64,000 nt of DNA from Sphagnum compactum (taxonomy: Eukaryota; Bryophyta; Sphagnopsida; Sphagnales): the NCBI GenBank assembly GCA_965153455.1, contig OZ234497.1:15617872-15681871 (forward strand). The letters run 5' to 3'. This document shows positions 1 through 21,309 of the stretch, in pieces. Position 1 is the first letter of the stretch. Every line of letters begins with the position of its first letter. The position numbers and the translations under genes are program-made. Under the pieces are notes generated by a model that worked only from the letters and a program-made list of their open reading frames with translations, had not been told where the DNA came from and searched no databases.

Positions 1-3000
1 ATCTTTTTTTAAGAAACTTGAACCCAAATAAGGATGGCATCACTGATTAGTATAAATTTACAATGCTAATGTGGGAACAAGCCACCTACAATGGTTCACC
101 AACTAGGTGCCAAGTCATTCTCCAAATAAGCAATTTTGCACATGTCTGCATTCTTGTGTTGGTTATTATTCTAGAGCGGTGAACAAAATAATGTATTTGC
201 TATTGGAACTAGTAGTTGACATGAGATTGTGCATCTTTGTTCCTTTCTCACTTTTGTAACCATTCAAATTGATGAAAAATTAGATTGGTTGAGGAGGTTA
301 ATTAGGACTAGGGGGATGGTTGGAACTTTTCATTGAAGATCAATTGATCAATCTTCTAAAAAATAATTTGTTTAACTTATTAACGCCACTTCAATAATCA
401 ATTATTTTGCAAGTTTGTAATGCCACCTTTGATATTGTAGTGTTACAAAATTTGTGCATACCCCTAACATAAAAGGAAATTAATAGATTGCTTAAAATAT
501 TTGGAGCTATTTTTTTACATATGCAACTATTTAAATTTGGTGTCATTTTGTAAGTTAGATCTAGTCAAAAGGTAACATTGTTAACATGGAGGCAATAGGT
601 TCAATCGTAACCTTAGATGTGAAAAAAGACAAATAAGTTTTGCAAGGTGAAAGCACACAATGGTGTTCATTTTTTAGTGTCACATTGCATTTTCACAAGG
701 GGTACGTTGAGATAAATTAAGATTATATAACTTTGATATTATGATCAAACGTTGGAAAGGACTCATTTTTTAATAAATATGAAACAAGTAGTTAACATTG
801 CAAGAAAAACCAAAAATACATATTAAAAAAATTTGTAAAGTCATCCCACTTCTAGGCCCTTCTTTCATCCCCTAACCCCTCTTTTAACCTTTATGCACAA
901 TTATTTGTCATGTAAAGAAATTTCATTAAGTTAAGGCATCAAATGTTAAAATTCATGATTAGATGCACGTGGTTTGAAAGTAATTATAACAGTAATACAT
1001 GTCAGAGTAATGAAAATGTAAGAATAGTAGTGCAAGTGTTCATAAAAAAAGAAAAATAGGGACCAAAACTAATTTTTGCACCAAAATCAGTGCAAAATCG
1101 AATTCCACTTTCCATTAATTTTGTTTGTAAAAAATTCAGCCCTAGTTACTAATTTCGTGCCCTATCGGGATCAAACCAGCCAAACTCACACCCCTAACTA
1201 TGGGACTTTATGGATAACTTTATTATAAATTTTAAAATTGGAATTTTAAAATTAGACCACTATCATAGTCATAATCCACAATTCGTGATATGGACTCATA
1301 AATGCATTCATGTCCTATACCAATGGATGCAATTTTTTGGGTGAAATGGTAGAATGAATGTAAGTCTATATTGGACTAATTCAATGGGAAATAAATGTCC
1401 TAAGTGGTTATGGAAACATGTGACCTAAATTGTTGAAGAAGTCCTTGAAACTCACATATTGATAAATTTTGAATTAATATTTGAAATCATTGGTAGGACA
1501 TAAGACTTTTTATGAAATATTTTTTTGAATTTGAAAACTATTACATGGTTGTCATTTTGAAATAATGGTTGCTTATTTTGAACATTACAATATATATATG
1601 AAATAGGCATCCATTGTTTCTCTCCACCTTAACATGCTTTTACCTTACATTTCAAGCCCCAATATTTTGGTCAATTCTCTTTCTCCTTCTCGGTATAAGA
1701 TGGGATGCTAATGCCATAGTCTAATTTGTAAGCCATTGTGTTCCAAATGGGGAGTTGGAGTTTTTCTTCTTGAAAGCATGTGACATGGTTTGGGTCATCA
1801 AAGTTGGGTTAAATCATGCCAAATTCAAGGTTAGTTGCAAGCGGAAGTTAATGTAATAGGCATGGAGGAAAAGGAGTGGCATCTTGTGTGTCAACAAAAA
1901 AAAACTACCAAAGAGACAAAGTATGGGGGTTTGCCAATTTTGTTTCAATAGTTTTGATTTATCATGTGAAATTGGGGAAAATGAAGACCTTTATGAAAAT
2001 ACAATTCAAATTTGTGCCTTTCAACTATGTCCTTGTCAATCATCTTTTCAAGGACACAAAGGAAATTTGTTCAAAGAAAATTATTGCATAATTTTCACCT
2101 CAATAAATGATCAAGTGCTCCATATAACTATGCAAGTATAACCCTAAGGTAAGGTTTTAGACACATTTGAAACATGATGGATGTATGTTGATGGAATCAT
2201 ATTGGTTTTCGACATTGGTGGATTATTCATTAAATGACGATGGTTGATCCATGGATTTAAGGTTTAACTTTTTGGTGGGTGATGAAGTGAGGTGAAAAAA
2301 AAGAAAATCACTATTAAACAAGACTGGTGATGGCTACATTGAAAAACCTGATATGATCAATTTGTGGTGGAGAATGAGGCTACTTTGATGGGAAGGCATT
2401 GAATGTGGACAATAAGGTGATCTAGGATAAGATAAAGGAAATGGGTGGATGAAGGACACAAGGTTTATTTTGAATTAGTGATTGAAAAATGTAGATAGAT
2501 AAGTGAAGAAAGATGGACTCTTGGTTGGTATTTTTGTTCATGTGCCATGTGTGTACAAAACATCATTTATAAGATGAATGTTCATAGTTAGTTGATTTTT
2601 TGTTTAACTTCTCCAAATTATTTTAATGTGCATGGACTATTAGGGTAGAATGTAGGAATAATTTTAGATGTTTTTTAATGTAAAAGCAATGTTGGAGGTG
2701 ATGATATCTCTAAACGGTTAAAAGTTGGTTTAGTGATTTCCTTATCCCAAGTTTGGTATACTTGGGGATTTGTGGATTTATGTTTCAAAAGTTCAGTGGT
2801 TGGGACACGGGAAGTGTAACTTGCATTTCTAAAAGTTTAAGTTCATAATGTTGCCATTGTAATATTGTAGAGAATAATTTTGTCATTCTATGAAGCTATA
2901 GTGAGGTTTTATGGAACATTTTTTTATGTTTAATCTTCTAGGGTTTTGAGCTTGGAGATGGATGTCATGCATACCTTTCTGTTGGGTGTGGCATTGCTAA

Positions 3001-4900
3001 TTGGGTAAATCTATGTGTGAATACAAATCAAATGTTAGAGAGGGCATTCTAAGAGGCACTCACCAATTTGTGATTTAACCATACATGGGAAAACTACAAT
3101 TTGTATCTCTATGTAATGAATTGTGGATGTCAATGTGAAAGGGAACTATAGAAAAGACCATGATAGCACAAGAGAGATGACTTGGAATGATATGATCCAA
3201 TTTGTGCTTGTAGTTTTGGTTTGATATTTAGCTAGGATGTTCATTAGACTTTTTGTGAAATTTTGGTCAACTATTGTTATAACATAAAATTCAAATGTTG
3301 AGGCTTGTGCTTGAGCTTTTGATATTGAAACATTACTAGAGTTTGGGCCCTTTCTTTTTTGTCCACACATGAACTATAACATTGGAGCAAAAATAGCATG
3401 TTCTAAATCTTAGAATGTGACAAAATCTTTCATAAATTTCAATTGAATCAAAGAATGGCCATTGGTCGAATGCAACTTACAACCACCCATCACTCAACCA
3501 AGTCCTCAATTGGCCATTACTCCACATATGTGTGTAACTCATAGAACATCATGAGGTATAGCATTAGGTTCACAAAGTCCTAATAATGTGACAAAGATTT
3601 TTCACAAGTGCTAATTATCATTTATTTTAGAAAAATGGCCACGTGTCACCCTACCTCATAACCACTAGAGTTTAGTTAAATCCTCCCAATGGCTTAATAG
3701 ATATCTTAGTCAATAGACTATAATGGCTTAAATGTTAGTTGTTTTGTTTATTACCTTAAATGCAATAAAAGTTTTTGAATTTCTTGATACCATAGATGAA
3801 AAAGAATGATAGATTTCAAAATGTGTCAATAGCCTAATGACAAAGTTTAAACTTGGATGAAGAAAACAAAATGAATATCATTTCTCCTTTTATTTGGTCC
3901 TCCATGTTATGGATATAACAATATTAGTACACATGCAAATTTATAAATTTACAACACAATTTTGAATATTTACTTACCTTGCTAAATGTGTTAATTAATG
4001 GTTTCAAAAATGTGATGCCATAAAATATAAATCTACAACACTAGATTTTCATAATTCATCACTTTTAAATGGGGTAATCACTCATTTGTAAGCTACCTTC
4101 ACAAAACTTGTCACATGATTTTCAATTTGAAATGATGGATTTGATCATGATTATCAGTGTAGCATTATCAACAACAATTTTCTTAACCAAATTTTCTCAA
4201 ATTTTCTTAGTTTTTATAACACAAATTAGAAATGTTGCCCCTTAATTATTTACTTTTGGGCAAAATTTTATTCAATCTACCCAAAATGGGACCAACCTTA
4301 ATTCTTTTTTTCAATCGTCACCTCAATTAAATTAATATACCTTGTGGGTATATCACCCCCTGCCCCTTCACCATTTTCTTCTTAATAAACTTAGTATTTC
4401 AGAGCCCGACCACTATAAAAATAATACATCCATAATATTGACTCAATTGGGTCGAGTTTCTAAAAATCAAAAGTGATCAATTTTGGGGAGTTATTTTTTA
4501 AAAGGACCAAAAAACTCAATGAGTTTTTTTTTTGGTGGCAAATTTTTGCCATTTTGCAGCAACTTTTTAACAGAATATTCTGTCATAATTTTCTTTTTCT
4601 TTTTTTAATTAGTGAAAAATAATAATTTAATTACCACAATTTTCTACAAGAAAAAAAAGGGTGCTTAAGATGTTTCTACTTTCATATTTTGAGTATTGTC
4701 AAATTTGACTAAGTATACTTATGAATTGATTGCCACTTGAGCAAAATTACAAATTTGAAAAATAATAATAATAATAAGTCGCCCAAATGGACAAAAGTTC
4801 GCCAAAAGTGATAAATTTGCGATAATTGACAAAATTACATTTTCGAAATTGAGTTGAAAATCAGGTCCCAAACAAACATCCTGAGAACGTGGATGAAGAA
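1..4900. other. AT-rich intergenic region, no supported gene
   Basis: This stretch is strongly AT-rich. The short open frames in it (for example near 1,880-2,140 and 3,150-3,370) have no recognisable domain, no splice partners and no codon bias. Part of it probably consists of old transposon debris. The only structure I can support is one copy of a dispersed repeat near 1,005-1,225, listed separately, and an AAT microsatellite just before the S16 gene at about 4,760-4,777. Confidence 0.6.
1005..1225 (+). repeat. dispersed repeat, copy 1 (partial)
   Basis: The segment reads through an 'accaaaa..aattttt' block, then a 'ttacTaatttcgtgccctat' type block, then ends in 'aataactttatta'. The same order of blocks recurs at about 28,296-28,590 and 53,018-53,330. 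This copy is the most diverged and lacks the first part of the other two. No coding capacity is visible. It may be a short non-autonomous element. Confidence 0.5.
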
Positions 4901-5064
4901 GACTTGAGACATCAATCCACGTCCTGAGCGACGTGGGCGCCTCTCGTGCAATGAAACGTTATCCCGTTTTCCAACCCCGCCAACAACAAGCAACAACGAA
5001 GAAACAAACCCTTCGCCCGTTTGTGTTTCTCGAGAGCTGCTCGAGAATTGCAGCAGCAGCAACG

Positions 5065-7569
5065 ATGGCGTCAATAGCGTGCGCAACGACGGCGGCGTCG
5101 TCCGTAGCAGCAACGACGGCTGTGTTTTGTGGACCTTCGTCATGGGGTTCAAGAGCAGTTGGAGCATCCAGCAGCCGAAGCGTTGTGTTTAGAGGCCTTG
5201 GCATGCCGGTGAGGTCGCTTAGGGTTCGTCGTATGAGGCGAGAGGACCAGGGAGTCACGGACATTCTTCAGAGACGGATACAAAGATTGTCTGTGCAAGC
5301 ATCCGCGACGGAGGGCGTCGACCTGGAGGTTTCGGAGAAGGCCGCTGGGTCTGATTCGCAGAAGGTAAGAGCTTGCTTGCTTGCCTGTTTAGGGGAAATA
5401 GCCAGAAAAGTTGGGATCGCCCGCTCCCTCTTGAAAGCAGTTGAGGCTATGAGGTGCAATTTTGACGTCAGGGCAACAGATTTTTTCATAGATGCACACA
5501 TTGTTGAAGTACATTTGGAGATGCACGAGAAGAATCCTGGGCCTCGCATTTTGGGGGATTTCCGTTTTTATTGGGCTGCAGTGGTGCATGTGGATTGGCA
5601 TCGAGGTGCCATTTTCAGGTCACAGCAATAGATGTGTTCATAGATGCACACATTGTTGAAGGGCACTGGAGATGTACAAGAAAAAAAATCCTGGACCTAG
5701 TATTTGGAGGATTTTCAGTTTTATTGTGTTGCAGTGGTGCATATGGATTGGCATCGAGGTGCAATTTTCCAGTCATAGCAATGGATGTGTTCATAGATGC
5801 ACACATTGTTGAAGTGCATCGGAGATGCACCAGAAGAATCCTGGGCCTCAAATTTAGGGGATTTCTGTTTTTATTGTGTTGCAGTGGAGCATGTGGATTG
5901 GCATTGAGGTGCCATTTTCAGGTCACAGCAATAGATGTGTTCATAGATGCACACATTGTTGAAGTGCATTGGAGATGCACAGGAAGAAAGAATTCTTGGC
6001 CTCGTATTTGGGGGATTTCCGTTTTTATTGTGTTACAGTGGTGCATATGGATTGGCATTGAGATGCAATTTTCACATAACACCAACAGTTGTGTTGATAA
6101 ATGTACACATTGTTGAAGTGCATTTGGAGATACACAAGAAGAATCCTGGTCCCCATCTTTGGGAGGATTTCTGTTTTTGTTGTGTTGCACTGGTGCATAT
6201 GGATTGGCATCGAGGTACAATATTCAGTTCACAGCAACAGATGTGTTCAGACACACATTGTTGAAGTGCATTGGAGATGCACAAGAAGAATCCTGGTCCT
6301 CGTATTTGGGAGGATTTCTGTTTTTATTGTGTTGCAGTGGTGCATTATGGATTGGCATCTATCCATTGGGTGGCTACATTTATTTACGTGCTGAGGTCCT
6401 CACTCCTCACCTGTTGCAGGATGTTTTTGTTGGATCGGTGGGAGGAGTAAAAGGGCCAGTGAGGATCAGGCTTGTGCGGTTTGGCCGCAAGAAGTTGCCT
6501 TTCTACCGAATCTTTGTTGCTCACAGCCGTGCACGCCGTGATGGCAGGCACATTGAGCTCATTGGCTTCTACAATCCCATTGCCGGTGTGAATTTTTCTC
6601 CCCAACAAGCCTCTTGTCGACTCCTGTGAAGAGATTGATTTTATTTTATTTTTTCCTGACCACAAAATTGGATGTGGGAATTGTAGTATAATGTTTTTTC
6701 CAGCACCTTTTATGGTAGTTAAAATATGTCATGGACCCTGTTTGATGAAGAACTTGTGCTGAGAAGAATTCCGAATTTAGGCTTTAGGGCTTGGAAATGA
6801 CCATGAAGTTGTTGGGCAAAGAGCTCACAAATGATGCATTTTCTGCTGACTCTGTCTGATGTGGAATTTGATTTTTGATTTTGTTTGGTCTCGCCACTTA
6901 CGTGGCTCTTTGTCAACATTGTTGGTTGGTTTTTGAGCTTGTGTTGCACCTGTGCTTTCCCAGATGAGACAAGTATTTTGTGGACTGATATTAAAGTGGG
7001 AATGGCATGATGATTTGAATACTTGCCAGGTATTGATGGCAAGAAGCAAATTGGCATCAAGGCTGATAGGGTCAAGTATGTCTTTCCTTTGCCATGAACC
7101 CTTGAGTTCTTTCTCTTTCCCTCTAATCTCTTTTTTGAGTCTATCTCTTTTTAGTCTTGGACACCAGTCAGCTTTGTCATTTCCTTCCATGTCCATGGTT
7201 TTCCTGAATTCCTCTGTCTCTCCTCTTTCATTTTCTTCTAACCCTAAACCTTAAGCTGGATGCTAATTATTTTATGTGTTTCTTTCAAGTGTTCTTATTT
7301 CCTCGTGTCTTTATTTTCCTTTATTCATGTGTTTGTTCCAAACTTTTTTTTTGTCTTTGTCAGATTCTGTCTTTTTTTTTTGGTCACTTCATCTGTATAT
7401 ATATGTCCTGTTTCTACTTTTCCCAAAGAGGGTGATTTTGTAAGTTCAACTGTCACAGAATACAGTGTGCTTTGGCAGGTATTGGCTCTCTGTAGGAGCA
7501 CAACCAACAGATACCGTTCGAGGACTTCTCTACAAAGCAGGCATTATGCAACCTCCAACCCCAGCTTAA
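5065..7569 (+). CDS. 30S ribosomal protein bS16, plastid-type, nuclear gene (4 exons)
   Basis: This gene encodes a small-subunit bacterial-type ribosomal protein, most likely imported into plastids. Exons are 5065-5364, 6420-6585, 7030-7075 and 7479-7569. All junctions are GT/AG, the phases agree, and the product is 200 aa. Residues 1-79 are Ala/Ser/Arg-rich, begin MAS and end in a VQA-S site, as plastid transit peptides do. The bS16 core follows at about residues 112-190, with [18 protein letters not shown], the [15 protein letters not shown] segment and the [22 protein letters not shown] end. Bacterial S16 is about 80-90 aa, so the rest is presequence and linker. An in-frame ATG at 4933 would add 44 aa; I prefer 5065 because MAS fits a transit peptide start. 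Intron 1 carries a satellite. Many land plants have moved rps16 to the nucleus. Dual targeting to mitochondria is possible. Confidence 0.9.
5448..6365 (+). repeat. tandem satellite, about 152-bp unit, 6 copies, inside S16 intron 1
   Basis: The motif 'gatgcacacattgttgaag' begins at 5491, 5643, 5796 and 5946. Diverged forms occur near 6100 and 6249, giving spacings of 149-154 bp. Each unit also contains a polypyrimidine run followed by 'gttgcag' or a variant, and then 'tggtgcatatggattggcat'. The array fills almost the whole intron between the transit-peptide exon and the core exon. Overlapping open frames in this interval are products of the repeat and not genes. Confidence 0.92.
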
Positions 7570-8726
7570 TGTCCAAGAAAGGGACCCAAACCTCAAGGTT
7601 GTGGGATGCCTTTGAGATTGCTTATACCCTTTTCCATTGGGTGCCCATGCATCTTAATTTTTTTAAGGTCAGATGCCAACATCCATGTGAACTGGCAGAT
7701 TCTATCTGGAAATACAGAGGCTTGAATATTGCCATCTTGTCAGCCAAGAATATTTTCATTGCTGACATGGATTCACCATTGGCACTTGCTAAATGTGGCT
7801 ACTCAGGCTATAATTCTCACCCCACTTTTTGCAGGACCTTGATAGATTCAAAAGGGGGATCGTAAGTTACCCCCAACCTTGAGGAGAAAACCCTAGTCTT
7901 CTTACTCTTGTCTCACTGCTTGGAAATATTGCTGTGATTGAGACTAAAAAGTGGTTATACAAGACAGCCTACTCAAATGTGTGAAATGAAGTTCTTGTCA
8001 AAAGCTAGGACCAAGCCAGGGAAGCTTTGTGAGAGGTGTGACAAAATATTGTCTTATGTGTCCACTTAGAGTTAGTGACATTGCATAGAACAACTCTTAT
8101 CCAAATGGAAAGGAAGAGCCAATGAGTACTTTTCAGCTTCTTTTTAATCCCCTTAGCATCCTCAGTTCACTTCCCAGTGCATTCTTGGCAAATGACTGTC
8201 CTCACTATTGTTAGTGTGGACTGCCAGATTGGAAGGTTACTGTATGGGCAAACCTGTTCAACCTCTGGGCAGCCTACCTAATAGTCAGGAAAGGTACGTG
8301 CAGAGACAAGTGAATTAGTACACATGGGTATGGAATAGGAACATCACTTACTGCCCACCCGTGGTGTGCTTTAAAAGTATGTTCTCAATTTTCAGATCAT
8401 CCACTTGAAGAAGAGAGTAATGTTAAAACTGGCAGAAATCACATTGAAAGTCCTTAGCATAATGACTTGTTGCTGGTTATCTGGAGCTTCAAAAATTTGT
8501 GGTGAGAGATGGGGCTGTGTCACCTGCATGAATTAGTGATTTGGGAAATCAGATTTGCAGGTTTGCTGCAGAGCATCGCTGGTTATGGATAGTTGTTGCT
8601 TCTTTTTCATTTTTTCTCTTCTTTTTCTGTCAGGGCATCTCCAGTCATGCTCAGTATGTGACGCTGCAAAAATGTTTCTCACGTCCTACTTGTTTACTTT
8701 CCCTAACCCTACCTATAAAGCTCAAA

Positions 8727-8880
8727 GTGGGACAGCAAATAGGTGGGAGACTATTAATAGCAAATCACTTGGACAAATCACTGTGATTGGTTAATCAGAA
8801 ACACTGGGACAGCAAATAGGTGGGAGACTATCAATAGCAAATCACTTGGACAAATCACTCTGATTGGTCAATCAGAGACA
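8727..8880. repeat. 77-bp tandem duplication (2 copies)
   Basis: The block starting 'gggacagcaaataggtggga' at 8729 is repeated at 8806 with only a few substitutions. Both copies include a 'ctgattggt' CCAAT-like box. Confidence 0.85.
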
Positions 8881-9738
8881 AGCGCCAGCAGTGAGATCAT
8901 ATATATGCCAGCAGTACAATCATATTCATTACACTCTTCTCTGGCGGGCGTTCAGTGTTAGGCTTAGCTGTGCATTTTACGAGCGTCAGGAAACTGTGCA
9001 AAAATACTGGGGCAAAACTATATTTCTGAGCTGAACATGCTTTTTCTGAGCGGAACCAGCATGTTTTGACTTCTCTTCATCCAATTTTAATTTACAGGGT
9101 TAAGTATTGAAGACGGGTGGAGTTGCTCTTAAGCAAGGATTGTTGCTGTTTCTACAGCATCTCTTTGCTTTTTCCTCTGAGTGCTTAATATGGAAGTTGG
9201 GAGCTGAGTCAGTTTGGACATAATCTAAAGGTACTCAATATGCAGAAGCTTGTCAATTCACTAATGTTTCCATTTGTGGTCTATTGCACAGATGCACTTG
9301 ATTTCTTAGGAGCATCCACTCTTCATTTCACTAGAATCCATGTTCCAACTGTGATAAATGACATAGGTTGCACTCCATTTCTTAACTGAGATCAGTGTCT
9401 GCTTTTCAAGCTTCACAAAAGGGCAACAAAAGAAGTCAGAGTACCTAATTTCACTAGGACGTCCTGCACTGGAGATTAGGTGCCATAGAGACTTCAGTCA
9501 ACACCAATATCCACAAGGTAGGGAAAATAGGGCTCAAGCACACAAGTTTCAAACTGCATCAGACTCCTACTGTCTGTCATGCCAAACACAATGTTCATGG
9601 TGCACCATCTTTAAAGCAAGCTATGTAGTCCACCTGCTCCACCTGTTCATCACATTAGGTCAAGATGTTACCATGATCCATACTCAAAACTCTAATGGTG
9701 GCTGATAACTTGACAGCTGCCCATTTCAAGTAGGCACA

Positions 9739-9885
9739 CATCTAACAATTCTTCACAACTGGACAAAGATGTCAGAAGTGACATGGAAAAAATGGTGGCT
9801 TATATATGTGTTCACCAATTCTTCACAACTGAACAAAAAGGTCAGAAGTGACATGAAAAAATTGGTGGCTTATATCTGTTCTTCA
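9739..9885. repeat. 70-bp tandem duplication (2 copies)
   Basis: The block 'caattcttcacaact' starts at 9746 and again at 9816. It is followed in both copies by 'gtcagaagtgacatg' and 'attggtggcttatat' or a close variant. Confidence 0.8.
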
Positions 9886-10518
9886 CTGCCACAGAGAAGA
9901 CAATAAACACCTCCGTTTCAATTGTCCATAAAATTAGGAAGATAGAACAGACAAATCTCCACTTTAGGCAAAAAGACATGCCATCTAGATTTGTCACAGG
10001 AACACACCAAGAGGGCATCACAACAACTATTTGCTTAGGAGGACTACTACTAAGCTAAATCACACAATGGATTGGAAGTGCCAATTTTAGCCAGCAATCA
10101 CTTGTCACACCACAAGAACTCAATGTTTGCCAGTGCCATCTGCATTAATGGACACCAGCAGAATACATCTAACCACTGAAGTATCACCTAGTCTTAACCC
10201 AAGTAGTTCTTCCTATAGCTTGGATGCTATGTTATTCTTCTTCATAGCACTAATAAACACATCACCATGCCACAGACTGGTGGAGTCGGGATCATGTCTT
10301 TGATGTGAAACTCACCCCATGCCTCATATAACTAATGGCGCAACTGGTTTTCAAGATCATGCTGAAAAAACCTTCAACATACGACCAGTATTTCTAGATC
10401 TATTTACCAGAATTCAGTTCCCTCTAATGTACAAGCTCTGGTTGCCACTTCTTTTTTGCTAATGTGCATGCTCTAGAGAATCTGCCTGCTGGCATCCAGC
10501 TGGAACAAAACACTCTTG

Positions 10519-18263
<7,745 letters not shown>

Positions 18264-18383
18264 TGCCCCCCTTCCCCTCCCTGCTCTCTCCTGCCCGTGT
18301 TGTTCCGACAGGCAAAGAGTGCGGCTACTTAGAAGACTTATTGCATCGTTAGTACTTTACTTCTGCAACCAATTGTACTCTCC

Positions 18384-18490
18384 TTGCCCTCAATCTCTTG
18401 CTCCGTCTCTTCTTTTTCTTCTGCTTCCTGCTCTTCTTCTTCTTCCTCCTCCTCCTCTTCTTCTTCTTCTTCTCTCTCTCTCTCATTCGT
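18384..18490 (-). promoter_or_regulatory. GA/GAA-rich 5' leader or promoter tract of the NDR kinase gene
   Basis: A pyrimidine-rich tract on the plus strand (runs of ctt and tct ending in tctctctctc) is GAA/GA-rich in the sense of the kinase gene. It lies 120-230 bp upstream of the likely start codon. GA-rich tracts are common in plant 5' untranslated regions and core promoters. No TATA box was recognised. Just beyond it, 'actggacgaacgatatc' is present twice in tandem (18,521-18,560). Confidence 0.45.
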
Positions 18491-18746
18491 TTCTCTCGCT
18501 CCCTTCCTGCAAACCCTACTGGACGAACGATATCTCACACTGGACGAACGATATCGGATCAGTACTGGTCTGGTGGACGAGATGGGTTCTCGTTGGGTGC
18601 TCGAAAAGGACAAGAGTTTTGCCAGAGTGAACTACCTGCACCTGTCAGTGCATCATGAACGATGGATGGATGGCAAGTGGTCAGGAAACAGTTTTCTGTT
18701 GGGTTCCACTTCCCGCCGTAATCACTGTGGTTACCTCAGTCGCTTC

Positions 18747-18836
18747 TTTTTACTACCTACCTTCTAGCAACCGAACACAAGCAAGTGGGTTGTTAGTAAG
18801 TAGGTCTTGAGGGTTGTTAGAAGGTAGGTAGTAAAA
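18747..18836. repeat. short inverted repeat (25-bp arms)
   Basis: The arm at 18,747-18,772 (tttt-actacctacc-ttctagcaacc) is the reverse complement of 18,812-18,836 with one mismatch and about 40 bases between. It could be a hairpin or a relic of a small foldback element. A related 'ctacctac' rich stretch follows to about 18,930. Confidence 0.75.
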
Positions 18837-18839
18837 ACT

Positions 18840-21300
18840 AAAAACTGCCTTTCCCTATGTATAAAATCATCTACCTACTTACCAAGTAGGTAGTCACCTA
18901 TCTTCTTACCTATCTAGTACTTGTATGAAGGACCTACTTCCTATAGAATAAATTACCAAGGTGAAACCCAATTTTAACTTGTGAGAGGTTCATCCACCTT
19001 ATATACAAGGTTTCCATGTTTTTTCTTATGGTTTTCAATAATTCATCATTATTTATGTCAATGTCAAATTTAATTTAAATTAATATACATTTTACGGACA
19101 TGAAAAGATGCATGTTAATTTATTTTTTCATATCTATGTTGGTGGATAAGGAAAAAGAGTGAAATAATTAGAAGATGGACGTAGTTATTAGGAAAGGTGG
19201 GAGATAGTTATTAAGAAAGTAAATATGAAAATGAAATAGTTATTAAAAAAGAAATGAAGTAGTTAGGCTTGAAAATGAGTTAGTTGTTTTTGAAATTGTC
19301 TTCGGAATGGTCCATGGATGACTATACAAAGGATTTCCAAAAATTCCCCATATACCAGTTTCAATTACTTGTCACTGGAATATATAAATAGATTTATATG
19401 TAGATAGGTAAGGATGCATGTATGTATATTTGTGTTGTTTGTTTGTTTATTTCATTGAATTTTCTTTTTGAAGTGAGTAATTAGCTAGTAAAAAATTTAA
19501 AGGTGAATTTGTTGTTATTTGTGTTTGTTTATTTGAATTGTTGTATTATATTGTATTGTAAAAAAAAAATGGTCCACAATTTTAATATTCAATTATTATT
19601 TTGAAATTATAAGTTTATTCACAATTTAATTTCAATTTAAATGGCAATTGATGGGTTTTGTTTGACAAACATAAATGGTATATATTTGATATGTAATATA
19701 TTTATGGTAAAATAAATTGGGGAACATAATACGGTAATTTAAATCTGAAATATACAAGTTTATGGTCTATCCAATAGGCTTGTGTTATTCTTGAATGACA
19801 TTGTTGTGTTGGTGCATTAGTCTGAATGTGGTTTATTTGTGTATTATTAATGGTTGTGCTTTCAGAAAAAAATGAGTTTCAATTTGTATTTGTACACAAG
19901 GTTTTGAAATGTTATTGATTGAGGTGTTATTTTTAACATGTCTATATTGAAATCTCCAACTAAAATAGTTGGATAATCTTTAAGCATGTCTTTGAATATG
20001 GTTTCCAAAATTGAATTAAAATATATTATTTTCATTTTTGGGGGTTTATAAATTACGGTTATATATAAAGTTTCTTGTGTATTTTTGTTAAATGATGTAG
20101 TGATGAATACAACATTTGAATTTGTTGTTGAAATTATTTATGATCAAAACATTGTATTATCATAAAACATCATGTTCCATGTTGCACTTAGAACAAAAAT
20201 TAAAGAATGAAAAGGATGTGACCAACTCTTAAACAACCCTTTAAAGTAATTTTGCAAATCACCCAACCCATAATGACCTAGTATGGTTTTGATTTGTGGA
20301 CTTAAGTCATTTAGATAATTATAGGTGCATTTTTGGTTATTTGAAACAAGGTTCATGCAGATTTTGATTCAAAATAATTCCCAAGATAAAATATTAAGCC
20401 TTCTAATGTGAATATACATTGCTAATCCAACCAAACAAGAAGAGCCTTGATTAAATTCTATGCCTATATTTGTTGCCTAAACCCTTCTTCCTCTTAGTTG
20501 AAGTAGGCAACACAAGTAATGCAAAGTGAACTACTATTGTACATTATCATGTACACATTAAAAAAACTACATTTGTGTTAATTTATCTCTATCACAATGA
20601 GGGTGACTCCCCAAGCTCAATAGATCTAATCAAGTCATCCAAATCCTTCTATGGCAATTGTGAAATATATTTGGCTTATCAATCATGGCTCTGAAATACA
20701 ATCACAATGCTTATATGTCCATTCTTCTTGACCTGCCACATCAGCCCCCAAAAAGTAAGCAGTCTATGACTAAGTCATTAAGATAAACTAACATTGTTAA
20801 TAAGTATTTCCTGAATACAAAAATCTTCAAACTCCATTTCATATATTAAATATGATTTCCAATCGTCATCTTGATGCATTTATAATGTGTTCAAAGGCCT
20901 AGGAATATTCAATTATGTCAACAACCAATTGAGCATTCTTTGCACAACCTAATTATGGGGGAATACAAAAACATTTAAAAAAAATAGGTGGACACCTCCA
21001 AGGCAATGTTGTGATAGCCGTGTGCAAATGTTGGACCAAAAAAGTTGATGATAGAACTTTGAGTTTGTATAGCAGCATGACTTCCATCACCTAGTATTTC
21101 CTGTAAAACCCACAAAGAAAATAGTTGTCACCAAGTTGTCACTACATTGATTCAACTTCAGTAGATACCCAAGTCAACTTGGGTGATCAGTTGTGAGTAT
21201 TGCTCATGGGAAGCATGAAATACAATGAATAACTTCTATAAAACCAACATGAAATGTAATTTGTGACTCCAAAACATAGCCACTCATCAATGTGCATTTG
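18840..21300. other. AT-rich intergenic region
   Basis: No gene, RNA or intact element was recognised. Short poly-A/T runs and low-complexity GTTTGTTT tracts are present near 19,430-19,560. Confidence 0.6.
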
Positions 21301-21309
21301 GAATTCGTA

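Larger units (their letters stand above)
7570..10518. other. intergenic region between convergent S16 and NDR genes
   Basis: This interval holds the 3' ends of both genes. I see no further exon. It contains two short tandem duplications, listed separately at 8,727-8,880 and 9,739-9,885. Confidence 0.6.

Noticed and set aside
4933-5064. Upstream in-frame extension of the S16 gene (ATG at 4933)
   Set aside because: It is open, but its composition is unlike a transit peptide; the ATG at 5065 begins a typical MAS-type plastid presequence.
5571-6629. Overlapping ORFs of 70-180 aa on both strands
   Set aside because: They are produced by the 152-bp satellite and intron read-through into the S16 core exon.
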